DNA from: Avena insularis
Lineage: Eukaryota; Streptophyta; Magnoliopsida; Poales; Poaceae
Assembly (NCBI GenBank): GCA_023614405.1
Contig: CM042688.1
Coordinates: forward strand, 443,042,028-443,106,027
DNA length: 64,000 bases
Direction: 5' to 3'
Shown: positions 1 to 11,946 of the stretch, piece after piece
How positions within the stretch are numbered: the first letter of the stretch is position 1
Layout: each line of letters opens with the position of its first letter
Notes under the pieces: generated by a model
The model's database searches: none
Told to the model about the DNA's origin: nothing
Seen by the model: only the letters and a program-made list of their open reading frames with translations
Program-made: the position numbers and the translations under genes

Positions 1-1249
1 GTAGAATGAATCCTTAGAAGGATTTACCTAAGTTAAGAATCCTATTACTATCAAGCTTAGCCTAGCTAATAGAAAACCTGGGTGGGATATATATTCATGC
101 TATGAAAATTTCTAAGTCTATGGACTTGAGTTTTATTTAACAAAACAACTAAGTTAATGAATCTCCTGGGTGGAATGGGACTTGCTTGGTGGTTTTTGGT
201 TGAGTGGTTCACAAGGCCCATGTTTATGGTTTACCTTAGTGTATCTCACTTGTGGATGGCCACCCAGGAAACAAAGAGATTTGAGATGTCAAATGTTGAG
301 AAGCTTCAAGTGCAACCACTTGGCAATATGGGCTCTGCCATGATCATATAGGTTGCAAGAACTTAGCCACATGGACAGTGGGTGGTAGTGTTTGATAGGT
401 TGGAGAGCGTCCATGTTGGTCTAAGGAAAGCTTCGAAAGATTTTGTCTTGGGAAACCAAGTCTTGTGGGTAAAGTGCACCACCTCTGCAGTGTAAAACCT
501 AAGTACTTAGCCATGTCCCTGGTAAAGGACAATTTGAGCATCAAGACATGGAAGCAATCAAGAATCTCATCACTCCAATTTCTAAATAAAATTTGTGGGT
601 GAACAAGGGTTGTGTAAAATTCTTCAATCTTTGATGGAGAGATGGCTTGGTACAAGGATCTCAAAATCTTAGATTGAGGAAATTTGTTTTTGCCAAGCAA
701 ATCTTCAGTCTTTGATTGGTAGATGCCCTGAGTGGATCTCCAGTCTTTGATTAGTAGATGTCTTGGAAAGTTTTTGCCAAACAAAAACTTAGTATTTTCA
801 AAATGATAGGAAAAATCTATTTTGAGCAATGCAAGCCTCAACTCCACTTAGCCAAAATGCATATAGATGTTAGACTCCACTATACTACCAAAGTATCACT
901 TGCCAATACAATTCAAATGTATTGACCCTTGTGGCTGTAACTTATGATGTTGCAGGTTTGATTGATTTTAGTGAAGATTGATTGATTAGGATTACAAAGT
1001 CTACAACCAACATACTGTGGCACTTTGAAGATGAAGGACCCATGACTATAGTTATTCCGCTGCAATGTAATGTAAATAGCCAATGAGCTATGTTTGATGT
1101 AATAAAACTATTTTATTCCTGGTTATAAAGTTGTATTATGACCTTTGTTTCTTGATATTACATCTGAACTGTGGATGCTAGCTATTGATCCAGGGACTAG
1201 CATTGTAAACACAGGGGACTGAATCTTATTAAAGGTTGGGGACGCTACA
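1..1249 (+). mobile_element. Partial 5' LTR of a gypsy element (element D), cut by the window edge
   Basis: This is the 3' part of a plus-strand LTR. Its reverse complement is recognisable over most of its length in the LTRs at 11947-13100 and 21460-22620, for example the stretch 157-350 against 22262-22447. It ends in CTACA and is followed three bases later by a tRNA-Met type primer site, which fixes orientation and the LTR end. It is clearly more diverged from the two LTRs of element 1 than those are from each other, so it belongs to an older or sister subfamily. The ORFs at 157-351 and 344-847 lie inside the LTR and are not taken as genes. Confidence 0.85.
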
Positions 1250-1252
1250 GAA

Positions 1253-1264
1253 TGGTATCAGAGC
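1253..1264 (+). other. Primer-binding site of element D (initiator tRNA-Met)
   Basis: TGGTATCAGAGC is the standard plant Ty3/gypsy primer-binding site, complementary to the 3' end of initiator tRNA-Met. It lies three bases after the LTR end and shows that the element is plus-strand. Confidence 0.9.
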
Positions 1265-1375
1265 ATTGTGTTGCCTGTAGGATTTGTAACCCTAGGATTG
1301 GACAAAAACCCTTAGAAAAATAGGAATTGTATTTGTTCCAAAACTTATTTACAAAAACAATCTTGTAAACTCTTT
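1265..1375 (+). mobile_element. Untranslated leader of element D that grades into the minisatellite
   Basis: The first 40 or so bases match the leader of element 1 read on the minus strand (about 21445-21408). Beyond that the sequence becomes a poor but recognisable version of the minisatellite unit: a CTCTTTCC-rich stretch followed by CAAACAACACATGGATCC. No gag or pol follows; the minisatellite starts directly. Confidence 0.6.
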
Positions 1376-2789
1376 CCATCAAACAACACATGGATCCACT
1401 AGTGTCATTGCATGTGTGTTCTTTTCAAGAACCATAACTAGAGTTAGTGAATGTTTGTTCTTTTCACAAACCACATAGGGATCCACTAGAGTCATTGGAT
1501 GTGTGTTCTTTTCACAAACCACATATGGATACACCAGTGTCATTGCATGTGTGTTCTGTTCACAAACCACATATGGATCCACTAGTTTCATTGCATGTGT
1601 GTTCTTTTCATAGACCACATATGGATTCACAGGTAGAGTCATTGCAAGTATGTTCTTTTCACAAACCACACATGGATCCACCAGTGTCATTGCACGTGCG
1701 TTCTTTTCAAGAACCACAGCTAGAGTCATTGCATGTCTGTTCTTTTCACAAACCACATATGGATCCACTAGAGTCAATGCATGTGTTCTTTTTATTAACC
1801 ACAGCTATAGTCTTTGGATCTGTGTTCTTTTCACAAACCACATATGGATCTACCAGTGTCATTGAATGTGTTTTCTTCTCACAAACCACATATGGATCCA
1901 CTAGAGTCAGTGAATGTCTATTCTTCTCACAAATCACATATGGATCCACAACTAGAGTCATTGCATGTCTATTCTTCTGACATACCACATATGGATCCAC
2001 TAGAGTTAGTGAATGGTTGTTCTTTTCATTAAACCACACATGGATCCACCAATCTCATTGCATGTGTGTTCTTTTCTAGAACCATAACTAGAGTTAGTGA
2101 ATGTCTGTTCTTTTCACAAACCACATAGGGATTGACTAGAGTCATTGGATGTGTGTTCTTTTCACAAACTACATATGGATCCACCAGTGTCATTGCATGT
2201 GTGTTCTTTTCACAAACTACATATGGATCCACCAGTTTCATTACATGTCTGTTTTTTCATTAACCACATCTATAGTCATTTCGTGTGTGTTCTTTCAAAA
2301 ACCACATATGGATCCACCAGTGTCATTGCATGCGTGTTCTTTTCGTGAACCACATATGGATCCACCAGTGTCATTGAATGTGTGTTGTTTTCATTAACCA
2401 CATATGGATCCCCTAGTGTCATTGCATGTGTGTTCTTTTCATTAACCAAAGCTAGAGTCATTGCATGTCTGTTCTTTTCATAGACCACATATGGATCCAC
2501 CAGTGTTATTTCATGTGTGTTCTTTTCACAAACCACATATGGATCCACCAGTGTAATTGCATGTGTGTTCTTTTCACGAACCACATATGGATCCACCTGT
2601 GTCATTGCATGTGTGTTCTTTTCATTAACCACATATGGATCCACTAGTGTCATTGCATTTGTGTTCTTTTCACAAACCACACATGGATCCAGTAGTTTCA
2701 TTGCATCTGTGTTCTGTTCATTAACCACATATGGACCCCTAGTGTCATTGCATGTGTGTTTTTTTAGTAACCACAACTAGAGACATTGC

Positions 2790-4466
2790 ATGTGTGTTGT
2801 TTTCACAAACCACATATGGATCCACCAGAGTTCATTTCATGTGTTATCTTTTCACAAACCACATATGGATCCACCAGTTTCATTGCATGTGTGTTCTTTT
2901 CACAAACCACATATGGATCCACCAGTGTCATTGCATGTGTGTTCTTTTCATGAACCACAGCTAGATTCATTGCATGTGTGTTCTTTTCACAAACTACATA
3001 TGGATCCACTAGAGTCAGTGCATGTGTTATTTTCATTAACTACAGCTAGAGTCATTGGATGTGTGTTCTTTTCAAAAACCACATATGGATCCACTAGTGT
3101 CATTTAATGTGTGTTCTTCTCACAAACCACATATGGATCCACTAGAGTTAGTGAATGTCTATTCTTTTCATAAACCATATATGGATCCACCTGTGTCATT
3201 GCATGTGTGTTCTTTTCAAGATCCACGACTAGAGTCAGTGAATGTGTTTTCTTCTCACAAACCACACAGGGATCCACTAGAGTCATTGGATGTGCGTTCT
3301 TTTCATAAACCACATATTGATCCACCAGTGTCATTGCATGTGTGTTCTTTTCACAAACCACATATGGATCCACCAGAGTCATTGCATGCCTATTCTTTTC
3401 ACAAACCACACATCGATCCAACAGTGTCATTGCATGTGTGTTCTTTTCAATAACCACATCTAGAGTCAGTGAATGTCTGTTCTTTTCATACACCACATAT
3501 GGATCCACGGCTAGAGTCATTGCATGTGTGTTCTTTTCATTAATCACAACTAGAGTAATTGCACGCGTGTTCTTTTCACAAACCACATATGGATCCACCA
3601 GAGTCATTGCATGTCTGTTCTTTTCATTAACCACAGCTTGAGTCATTGCATGTGTGTTCTTTTCACAAACCACATATGGATCCACTAGATTTGTTGCATG
3701 TTTGTTCTTTTCATTAACCACAACTAGTGTCATTGCATGACTATTCTTTTCACAAACCACATGGATCCACCAGTGTCACTAGATGTGTGTTCTTTTCATT
3801 AACCACGGCTAGAGTCATTGCATGTGTGTTCTTTTCAAAAACCACATATGGATCCACCAGTGTCATTGCATGTGTGTTCTTTTAATAAACCACAACTAGA
3901 GTCATTGCATGTGTGTTCTTTTCACAAACCACATATGGATCCACTAGTGTCATTGCATGTTTGTTCTATTCATTAACTAGAACTAGTGTCATTGCATGTA
4001 TGTTCTATTCATAGACCATATATGGATCCACCAGTGTTCATTGCATGTCTGTTCTTTCACAAACCACATATGGATCCACCAGTGTCATTGCATGTGTGTT
4101 CTTTTCATTAAGCACATCTAGTGTCATTGCATGTGTGTTCTTTTCACAAACCGCATATGGATCCACCAGAGTCATTACATGTGTCTATTGTTTTCATTAA
4201 CCACAACTAGTGTCATCGCATCTATGTTCTTTTCATAAACCACATATGGATCCACCAGAGTTCATTGCATGTGCGTTGTTTTCACAAACCACATATGGAT
4301 CCACTAGTGTCATTGCATGTGTGTTCTGTTCATTAACCACAACTAGAGTCATTGCACGTTTGTTCTTTTCACAAACCAAATGGATCCACTAGTGTCATTG
4401 CATGTGTGTTCTTTTAATAAACCACAACTAGAGTCATTGCATGTGTGTTCTTTTCACAAACCACAT
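2790..4466. repeat. Higher-order repeat segment A, copy 1
   Basis: The order of 48- and 39-bp variants here recurs at 7408-9040. The offset is 4618 bp at the left end and 4579 bp at the right end; the difference equals one 39-bp unit. Confidence 0.75.
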
Positions 4467-5957
4467 ATGATCCACTAGTTTCATTGCATGTCTGTTTTTT
4501 CATTAACCACATCTAGAGTCATTTAAAGTGTGTTCTTTTCACAAACCACATATGGATCCACCAGTGTCATTGCATGTGTGTTATTTTCATGAACCGCATA
4601 TGGATCCACCAGTGTCATTGCATGTGTGTTATTTTCATTAACCACATATGAATCCCCTAGTGTCATTGCATGTGTGATCTTTTCATTAACCAAAGCTAGA
4701 GTCATTGCATGTCTATTCTTTTCATAGACCACATATGGATCCACCCGTGTCATTTCATGTGTGTTCTTTTCACAAACCACATATGGATCCACCGGTGTAA
4801 TTGCATGTGTATTCTTTTCACAAACCACATATGGATCCACCAGTGTCATGGATCCACTAGTGTCATTGCATGTGTGTTCTTTTCACGAACCACATATGGA
4901 TCCACCAGTGTCATTACATGTGTGTTCTTTTCATTAACCACATATGGATCCACCAGTGTCATTGCATGTGTGTTCTTTTCACAAACCACACATGGATCCA
5001 CCAGTGTCATTGCATGTGTGTTCTGTTCATTAACCACATATTAACCCCCTAGTGTCATTGCATGTGTGTTCTTTTCATTAACCACCACTAGAGTCATTGC
5101 ATGTCTGTTGTTTTCACAAACCACATATGGATCCACCAGAGTTCATTTCATGTGTGTTCTTTTCACAAACCACATATGGATCCACCAATGTCATTGCATG
5201 TGTGTTCTTTTCACAAACCACATATGGATCCACCACTATCCCTTCATGTGTGTTCTTTTACTGAACCACCGCTAGAGTCATTGCATCTCTGTTCTTTTCA
5301 CAAACCACATATGAATCCACTAGAGTCATTGCATGTCAATTCTTTTCATTGACCACAGGTAGAGTGTTTGGATGTGTGTTCTTTTCACAAACCACATATG
5401 GATCCACCAGTGTCATTGCATGTGTGTTCTTTTCACAAACCACATATGGATCCACCAGTGTCATGGATCCACTAGTGTCATGGATCCACTAGTGTCATTG
5501 CATGTGTGTTCTTTTCACGAAATACATATGGATCCACCAGTGTCATTGCATGTGTGTTCTTTTCATTAACCACATATGGATCCACTAGTGTCATTGCATG
5601 TGTGTTCTTTTCACAAACCACACATGGATCCACTAGTCTCATTTCATGTCAATTCTTTTCATTAAACACAGGTAGAGTGTTTGGATGTGTGTTCTTTTCA
5701 CAAACCACATATGGATCCACCAGTGTCATTGCATGTGTGTTCTTTTCACAAACCACATATGGATCCACCAGTGTCATGGATCCACTAGTGACATTGCATG
5801 TGTGTTCTTTTCACGAAATACATATGGATCCACCAGTGTCATTGCATGTGTGTTCTGTTCATTAACCACATATGGACCCCCTAGTGTCATTGCATGTGTC
5901 TTCTTTTCATTAACCACAACTAGAGTCATTGCATGTCTGTTGTTTTCACAAACCACA
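4467..5957. repeat. Higher-order repeat segment B, copy 1
   Basis: The segment opens with a unit carrying a run of six T before CATTAACC (near 4490). It is repeated almost base for base 1492 bp downstream. An extra 17-bp partial duplication near 5470 changes the offset to 1475 bp in its distal part. Confidence 0.8.
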
Positions 5958-7407
5958 TATGATCCACTAGTTTCATTGCATGTCTGTTTTTTCATTAACC
6001 ACATCTAGAGTCATTTCATGTGTGTTCTTTTCACAAACCACATATGGATCCACCAGTGTCATTGCATGTGTGTTATTTTCATGAACCGCATATGGATCCA
6101 CTAGTGTCATTGCATGTGTGTTATTTTCATTAACCACATATGAATCCCCTAGTGTCATTGCATGTGTGATCTTTTCATTAACCAAAGCTAGAGTCATTGC
6201 ATGTCTATTCTTTTCATAGACCACATATGGATCCACCCGTGTCATTTCATGTGTGTTCTTTTCACAAACCACATATGGATCCACCGGTGTAATTGCATGT
6301 GTATTCTTTTCACAAACCACATATGGATCCACCAGTGTCATGGATCCACTAGTGTCATTGCATGTGTGTTCTTTTCACGAACCACATATGGATCCACCAG
6401 TGTCATTACATGTGTGTTCTTTTCATTAACCACATATGGATCCACCAGTGTCATTGCATGTGTGTTCTTTTCACAAACCACACATGGATCCACCAGTGTC
6501 ATTGCATGTGTGTTCTGTTCATTAACCACATATTAACCCCCTAGTGTCATTGCATGTGTGTTCTTTTCATTAACCACCACTAGAGTCATTGCATGTCTGT
6601 TGTTTTCACAAACCACATATGGATCCACCAGAGTTCATTTCATGTGTGTTCTTTTCACAAACCACATATGGATCCACCAATGTCATTGCATGTGTGTTCT
6701 TTTCACAAACCACATATGGATCCACCACTATCCCTTCATGTGTGTTCTTTTACTGAACCACCGCTAGAGTCATTGCATCTCTGTTCTTTTCACAAACCAC
6801 ATATGAATCCACTAGAGTCATTGCATGTCAATTCTTTTCATTGACCACAGGTAGAGTGTTTGGATGTGTGTTCTTTTCACAAACCACATATGGATCCACC
6901 AGTGTCATTGCATGTGTGTTCTTTTCACAAACCACATATGGATCCACCAGTGTCATGGATCCACTAGTGTCATTGCATGTGTGTTCTTTTCACGAAATAC
7001 ATATGGATCCACCAGTGTCATTGCATGTGTGTTCTTTTCATTAACCACATATGGATCCACTAGTGTCATTGCATGTGTGTTCTTTTCACAAACCACACAT
7101 GGATCCACTAGTCTCATTGCATGTCAATTCTTTTCATTAAACACAGGTAGAGTGTTTGGATGTGTGTTCTTTTCACAAACCACATATGGATCCACCAGTG
7201 TCATTGCATGTGTGTTCTTTTCACAAACCACATATGGATCCACCAGTGTCATGGATCCACTAGTGTCATTGCATGTGTGTTCTTTTCACGAAATACATAT
7301 GGATCCACCAGTGTCATTGCATGTGTGTTCTGTTCATTAACCACATATGGACCCCCTAGTGTCATTGCATGTGTCTTCTTTTCATTAACCACAACTAGAG
7401 TCATTGC
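5958..7407. repeat. Higher-order repeat segment B, copy 2
   Basis: Direct tandem duplicate of 4467-5957, with the same order of variant units and nearly identical sequence. It is followed by the second copy of segment A. Confidence 0.8.
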
Positions 7408-9040
7408 ATGTCTGTTGTTTTCACAAACCACATATGGATCCACCAGAGTTCATTTCATGTGTTATCTTTTCACGAACCACATATGGATCCACCAGTGTCA
7501 TTGCATGTGTGTTCTTTTCACAAACCACATATGGATCCACCAGTGTCATTGCATGTGTGTTCTTTTCATGAACCACAGCTAGATTCATTGCATGTGTGTT
7601 CTTTTCACAAACTACATATGGATCCACTAGAGTCAGTGCGTGTGTTATTTTCATTAACTACAGCTAGAGTCATTGGATGTGTGTTCTTTTCAAAAACCAC
7701 ATATGGAACCACCAGTGTCATTTAATGTGTGTGCTTCTCACAAACCACATATGGATCCACTAGAGTTAGTGAATGTCTATTCTTTTCATAAACCATATAT
7801 GGATCCACCTGTGTCATTGCATGTGTGTTCTTTTCAAGATCCACGACTAGAGTCAGTGAATGTGTTTTCTTCTCACAAACCACACAGGGATCCACCAGAG
7901 TCATTGGATGTGTGTTCTTTTCATAAACCACATATTGATCCACCAGTGTCATTGCATGTGTGTTCTTTTCACAAACCACATATGGATCCACCAGAGTCAT
8001 TGCATGCCTATTCTTTTCACAAACCACACATCGATCCACCAGTGTCATTGCATGTGTGTTCTTTTCAAGAACCACAACTAGAGTCAGTGAATGTCTGTTC
8101 TTTTCATACACCACATATGGATCCACGGCTAGAGTCATTTCATGTGTGTTCTTTTCATTAACCACAACTAGAGTAATTGCACGTGTGTTCTTTTCACAAA
8201 CCACATATGGATCCACCAGAGTCATTGCATGTGTGTTCTTTTCACAAACCACATATGGATCCACTAGATTCGTTGCATGTTTGTTCTTTTCATTAACCAC
8301 AACTAGTGTCATTGCATGACTATTCTTTTCACAAACCACATGGATCCACCAGTGTCACTAGATGTGTGTTCTTTTCATTAACCACGGCTAGAGTCATTGC
8401 ATGTGTGTTCTTTTCAAAAACCACATATGGATCCACCAGTGTCATTGCATGTGCGTTCTTTTAATAAACCACAACTAGAGTCATTGCATGTGTGTTCTTT
8501 TCACAAACCACATATGGATCCACTAGTGTCATTGCATGTTTGTTCTATTCATTAACTAGAACTAGTGTCATTGCATGTATGTTCTATTCATAGACCATAT
8601 ATGGATCCACCAGTGTTCATTGCATGTCTGTTCTTTCACAAACCACATATGGATCCACCAGTGTCATTGCATGTGTGTTCTTTTCATTAAGCACATCTAG
8701 TGTCATTGCATGTGTGTTCTTTTCACAAACCGCATATGGATCCACCAGAGTCATTACATGTGTCTATTGTTTTCATTAACCAAAACTAGTGTCATCGCAT
8801 CTATGTTCTTTTCATAGACCACATATGGATCCACCAGAGTTCATTGCATGTGCGTTGTTTTCACAAACCACATATGGATCCACTAGTGTCATTGCATGTG
8901 TGTTCTGTTCATTAACCACAGCTAGAGTCATTGCACGTATGTTCTTTTCACAAACCAAATGGATCCACCAGTGTCATTGCATGTGTGTTCTTTTAATAAA
9001 CCACAACTAGAGTCATTGCATGTGTGTTCTTTTCACAAAC
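7408..9040. repeat. Higher-order repeat segment A, copy 2
   Basis: Repeats the variant order of 2790-4466 with scattered substitutions and one fewer 39-bp unit. It lies between B copy 2 and B copy 3. Confidence 0.75.
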
Positions 9041-10495
9041 CACATATGGATCCACTAGTTTCATTGCTTGTCTGTTTTTTCATTAACCACATCTAGAGTC
9101 ATTTCATGTGTGTTCTTTTCACAAACCACATATGGATCCACCAGTGTCATTGCATGTGTGTTATTTTCATGAACCGCATATGGATCCACCAGTGTCATTG
9201 CATGTGTGTTATTTTCATTAACCACATATGAATCCCCTAGTGTCATTGCATGTGTGATCTTTTCATTAACCAAAGCTAGAGTCATTGCATGTCTGTTCTT
9301 TTCATAGACCACATATGGATCCACCCGTGTCATTTCATGTGTGTTCTTTTCACAAACCACATATGGATCCACCGGTGTAATTGCATGTGTATTCTTTTCA
9401 CAGACCACATATGGATCCACCAGTATCATGGATCCACTAGTGTCATTGCATGTGTGTTGTTTTCACGAACCACATATGGATCCACCAGTGTCATTACATG
9501 TGTGTTCTTTTCATTAACCACATATGGATCCACCAGTGTCATTGCATGTGTGTTCTTTTCACAAACCACACATGGATCCACCAGTGTCATTGCATGTGTG
9601 TTCTGTTCACTAACCACATATTAACCCCCTAGTGTCATTGCATGTGTGTTCTTTTCATTAACCACCACTAGAGTCATTGCATGTCTGTTGTTTTCACAAA
9701 CCACATATGGATCCACCAGAGTTCATTTCATGTGTGTTATTTTCACAAACCACATATGGATCCACCAATGTCATTGCATGTTTGTTCTTTTCACAAACCA
9801 CATATGGATCCACCACTGTCACTTCATGTGTGTTCTTTTACTGAACCACCGCTAGAGTCATTGCATCTCTGTTCTTTTCACAAACCACATATGAATCCAC
9901 TAGAGTCATTGCATGTCAATTCTTTTCATTAACCACAGGTAGAGTGTTTGGATGTGTGTTCTTTTCACAAACCACATATGGATCCACCAGTGTCATTGCA
10001 TGTGTGTTCTTTTCACAAACCACATATGGATCCACCAGTGTCATGGATCCACTAGTGTCATTGCATGTGTGTTCTTTTCACGAAATACATATGGATCCAC
10101 CAGTGTCATTGCATGTGTGTTCCTTTCATTAACCACATATGGATCCACTAGTGTCATTGCATGTGTGTTATTTTCACAAACCACACATGGATCCACTAGT
10201 GTCATTGCATGTCAATTCTTTTCATTAACCACAGGTAGAGTGTTTGGATGTGTGTTCTTTTCACAAACCACATATGGATCCACCAGTGTCCTTGCATGTG
10301 TGTTCTTTTCACAAACCACATATGGATCCACCAGTGTCATAGATCCACTAGTGTCATTGCTTGTGTGTTCTTTTCCCGAAATACATATGGATCCACCAGT
10401 GTCATTGCATGTGTGTTCTGTTCATTAACCACATATGGACCCCCTAGTGTCATTGCATGTGTCTTCTTTTCATTAACCACAACTAGAGTCATTGC
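9041..10495. repeat. Higher-order repeat segment B, copy 3
   Basis: Matches B copy 2 at an offset of 3088 bp. It has more substitutions than copies 1 and 2 have between them, so copies 1 and 2 are the youngest duplication. Confidence 0.75.
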
Positions 10496-11941
10496 ATGTC
10501 TGTTGTTTTCACAAACCACATATGGATCCACCAGAGTTCATTTCATGTGTGTTCTTTTCACAAACCACATATGGATCCACCAGTGTTATTGCATGTGTGT
10601 TCTCTTCACAAACCACATATGGATCCACCAGTGTCATTGCTTGTGTGTTCTTTTCACAAACCACATATGGATCCACAAGTGTCATTTCATGTGTGTTCTT
10701 TTCATGAACCACAGCTAGAGTTATTGCATGTCTATTCTTTTCACAAACCACATATTGATCCACTAGAGTCATTGCATGTGTTCTTTTCATTATCCACAGC
10801 TATAGTCTTTGTATGTGTGTTCTTTTCACAAACCACATATGGATGCACCAATGGCATTGAATGTGTGTTCTTCTCACAAACCACATATGGATCCACTAGA
10901 GTCAGTGAATGTTTGTTCTTCTCACAAACCACATATGGATCCACAACTAGAGTCATTACATGTCTGTTCTTCTCACAAACTACATATGGATCCACCAGAG
11001 TCAGTGAATGTCTGTTCTTTTCATAAACCAAACATGGATCCACCAGTGTCATTGCATGTGTGTTCTTTTCAAGAACCACAACTAGAGTCAGTGAATGTGT
11101 ATTCTTTTCACAAACCACATAGGGATCCACCAGAGTCATTGGATGTGTGTTCTTTTCACAAACCACAAATTGATCCACCAGTGTCATTGCATGTGTGTTC
11201 TTTTCACAAACCATATATGGATCCACCAGAGTCATTGCATGTCTGTTCTTTTCATAGAACAGACATGGATCCACCAGTGTCATTGCATGTGTGTTCTTTT
11301 CATTAACCACAGTTAGAGTCATTTCATGTTTGTTCTTTTCACAAACCATATATGGATCCACTAGTGTCATTGCATGTTTGTTCTTTTCACAAACCACATA
11401 TGGTTCCACCAGTGTCATTGCATGTGTGTTCTTTTCATTAAACACATATGGATCTGCTAGTGTCATTGCATGTGTGTTCTTTTCATTAACTACATATGGA
11501 TCCACTAGTGCCATGGATCCACATGTGTCATTGCATGTGTGTTCTTTTCACAAACCACATATGGATCCACCAGTGTCATTGCATGTGTGTTCTTTTCATT
11601 AACCACATATGGATCCACCAGGGTCATTGCATGTGCGTTCTTTTCACAAACCACATCTGGATCCACTAGTTTCATTGCATGTGTGTTCTTTTCATTAACA
11701 ACATATGGACCCCCTAGTGTCATTGCGTGTGTGTTTTTTCATTAACTACAACAAGAGTCATTGCATGTGTGTTATTTTCACAAACACATATGCATCCACC
11801 AGAGGTCATTTCATGTGTGTTCTTTTCCCAAACCACATATGGACCCACTAGTTTCATTGCATGTGTGTTCTTTTCACAAACCACATATGGATCCACCAGT
11901 GTCATTGCATGTGTGGTGTTTTCACAAACCACATATGGATC

Positions 11942-11946
11942 CACCA
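11942..11946. other. Target-site duplication of element 1, left copy
   Basis: CACCA directly precedes the TG end of the left LTR and equals the five bases after the right LTR. It belongs to a minisatellite unit (GGATCCACCA). Confidence 0.92.

Larger units (their letters stand above)
1376..11946. repeat. Minisatellite block 1 (48-bp and 39-bp units)
   Basis: Tandem array of about 10.6 kb. The main unit is 48 bp and carries CACATATGGATCCAC (overlapping NdeI and BamHI sites) and a TTCTTTTCACAAACC segment. A second unit of 39 bp lacks about 9 bp around TATGGATCC and reads CCACAACTAGAGTC or CCACAGCTAGAGTC instead. Both lengths are multiples of three. The common 48-bp unit has no stop codon in the three forward frames or in one reverse frame, so overlapping ORFs of 60-260 codons appear throughout. 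They encode 16- and 13-residue repeats and are treated as repeat artefacts. A 15-bp partial duplication (GTCATGGATCCACTA) marks several units. Confidence 0.95.

Noticed and set aside
10741..11514. 257-codon reverse ORF as a repeat-protein gene
   Set aside because: Repeat artefact. No independent coding signal, promoter or non-repeat domain; kept only as a weak finding.
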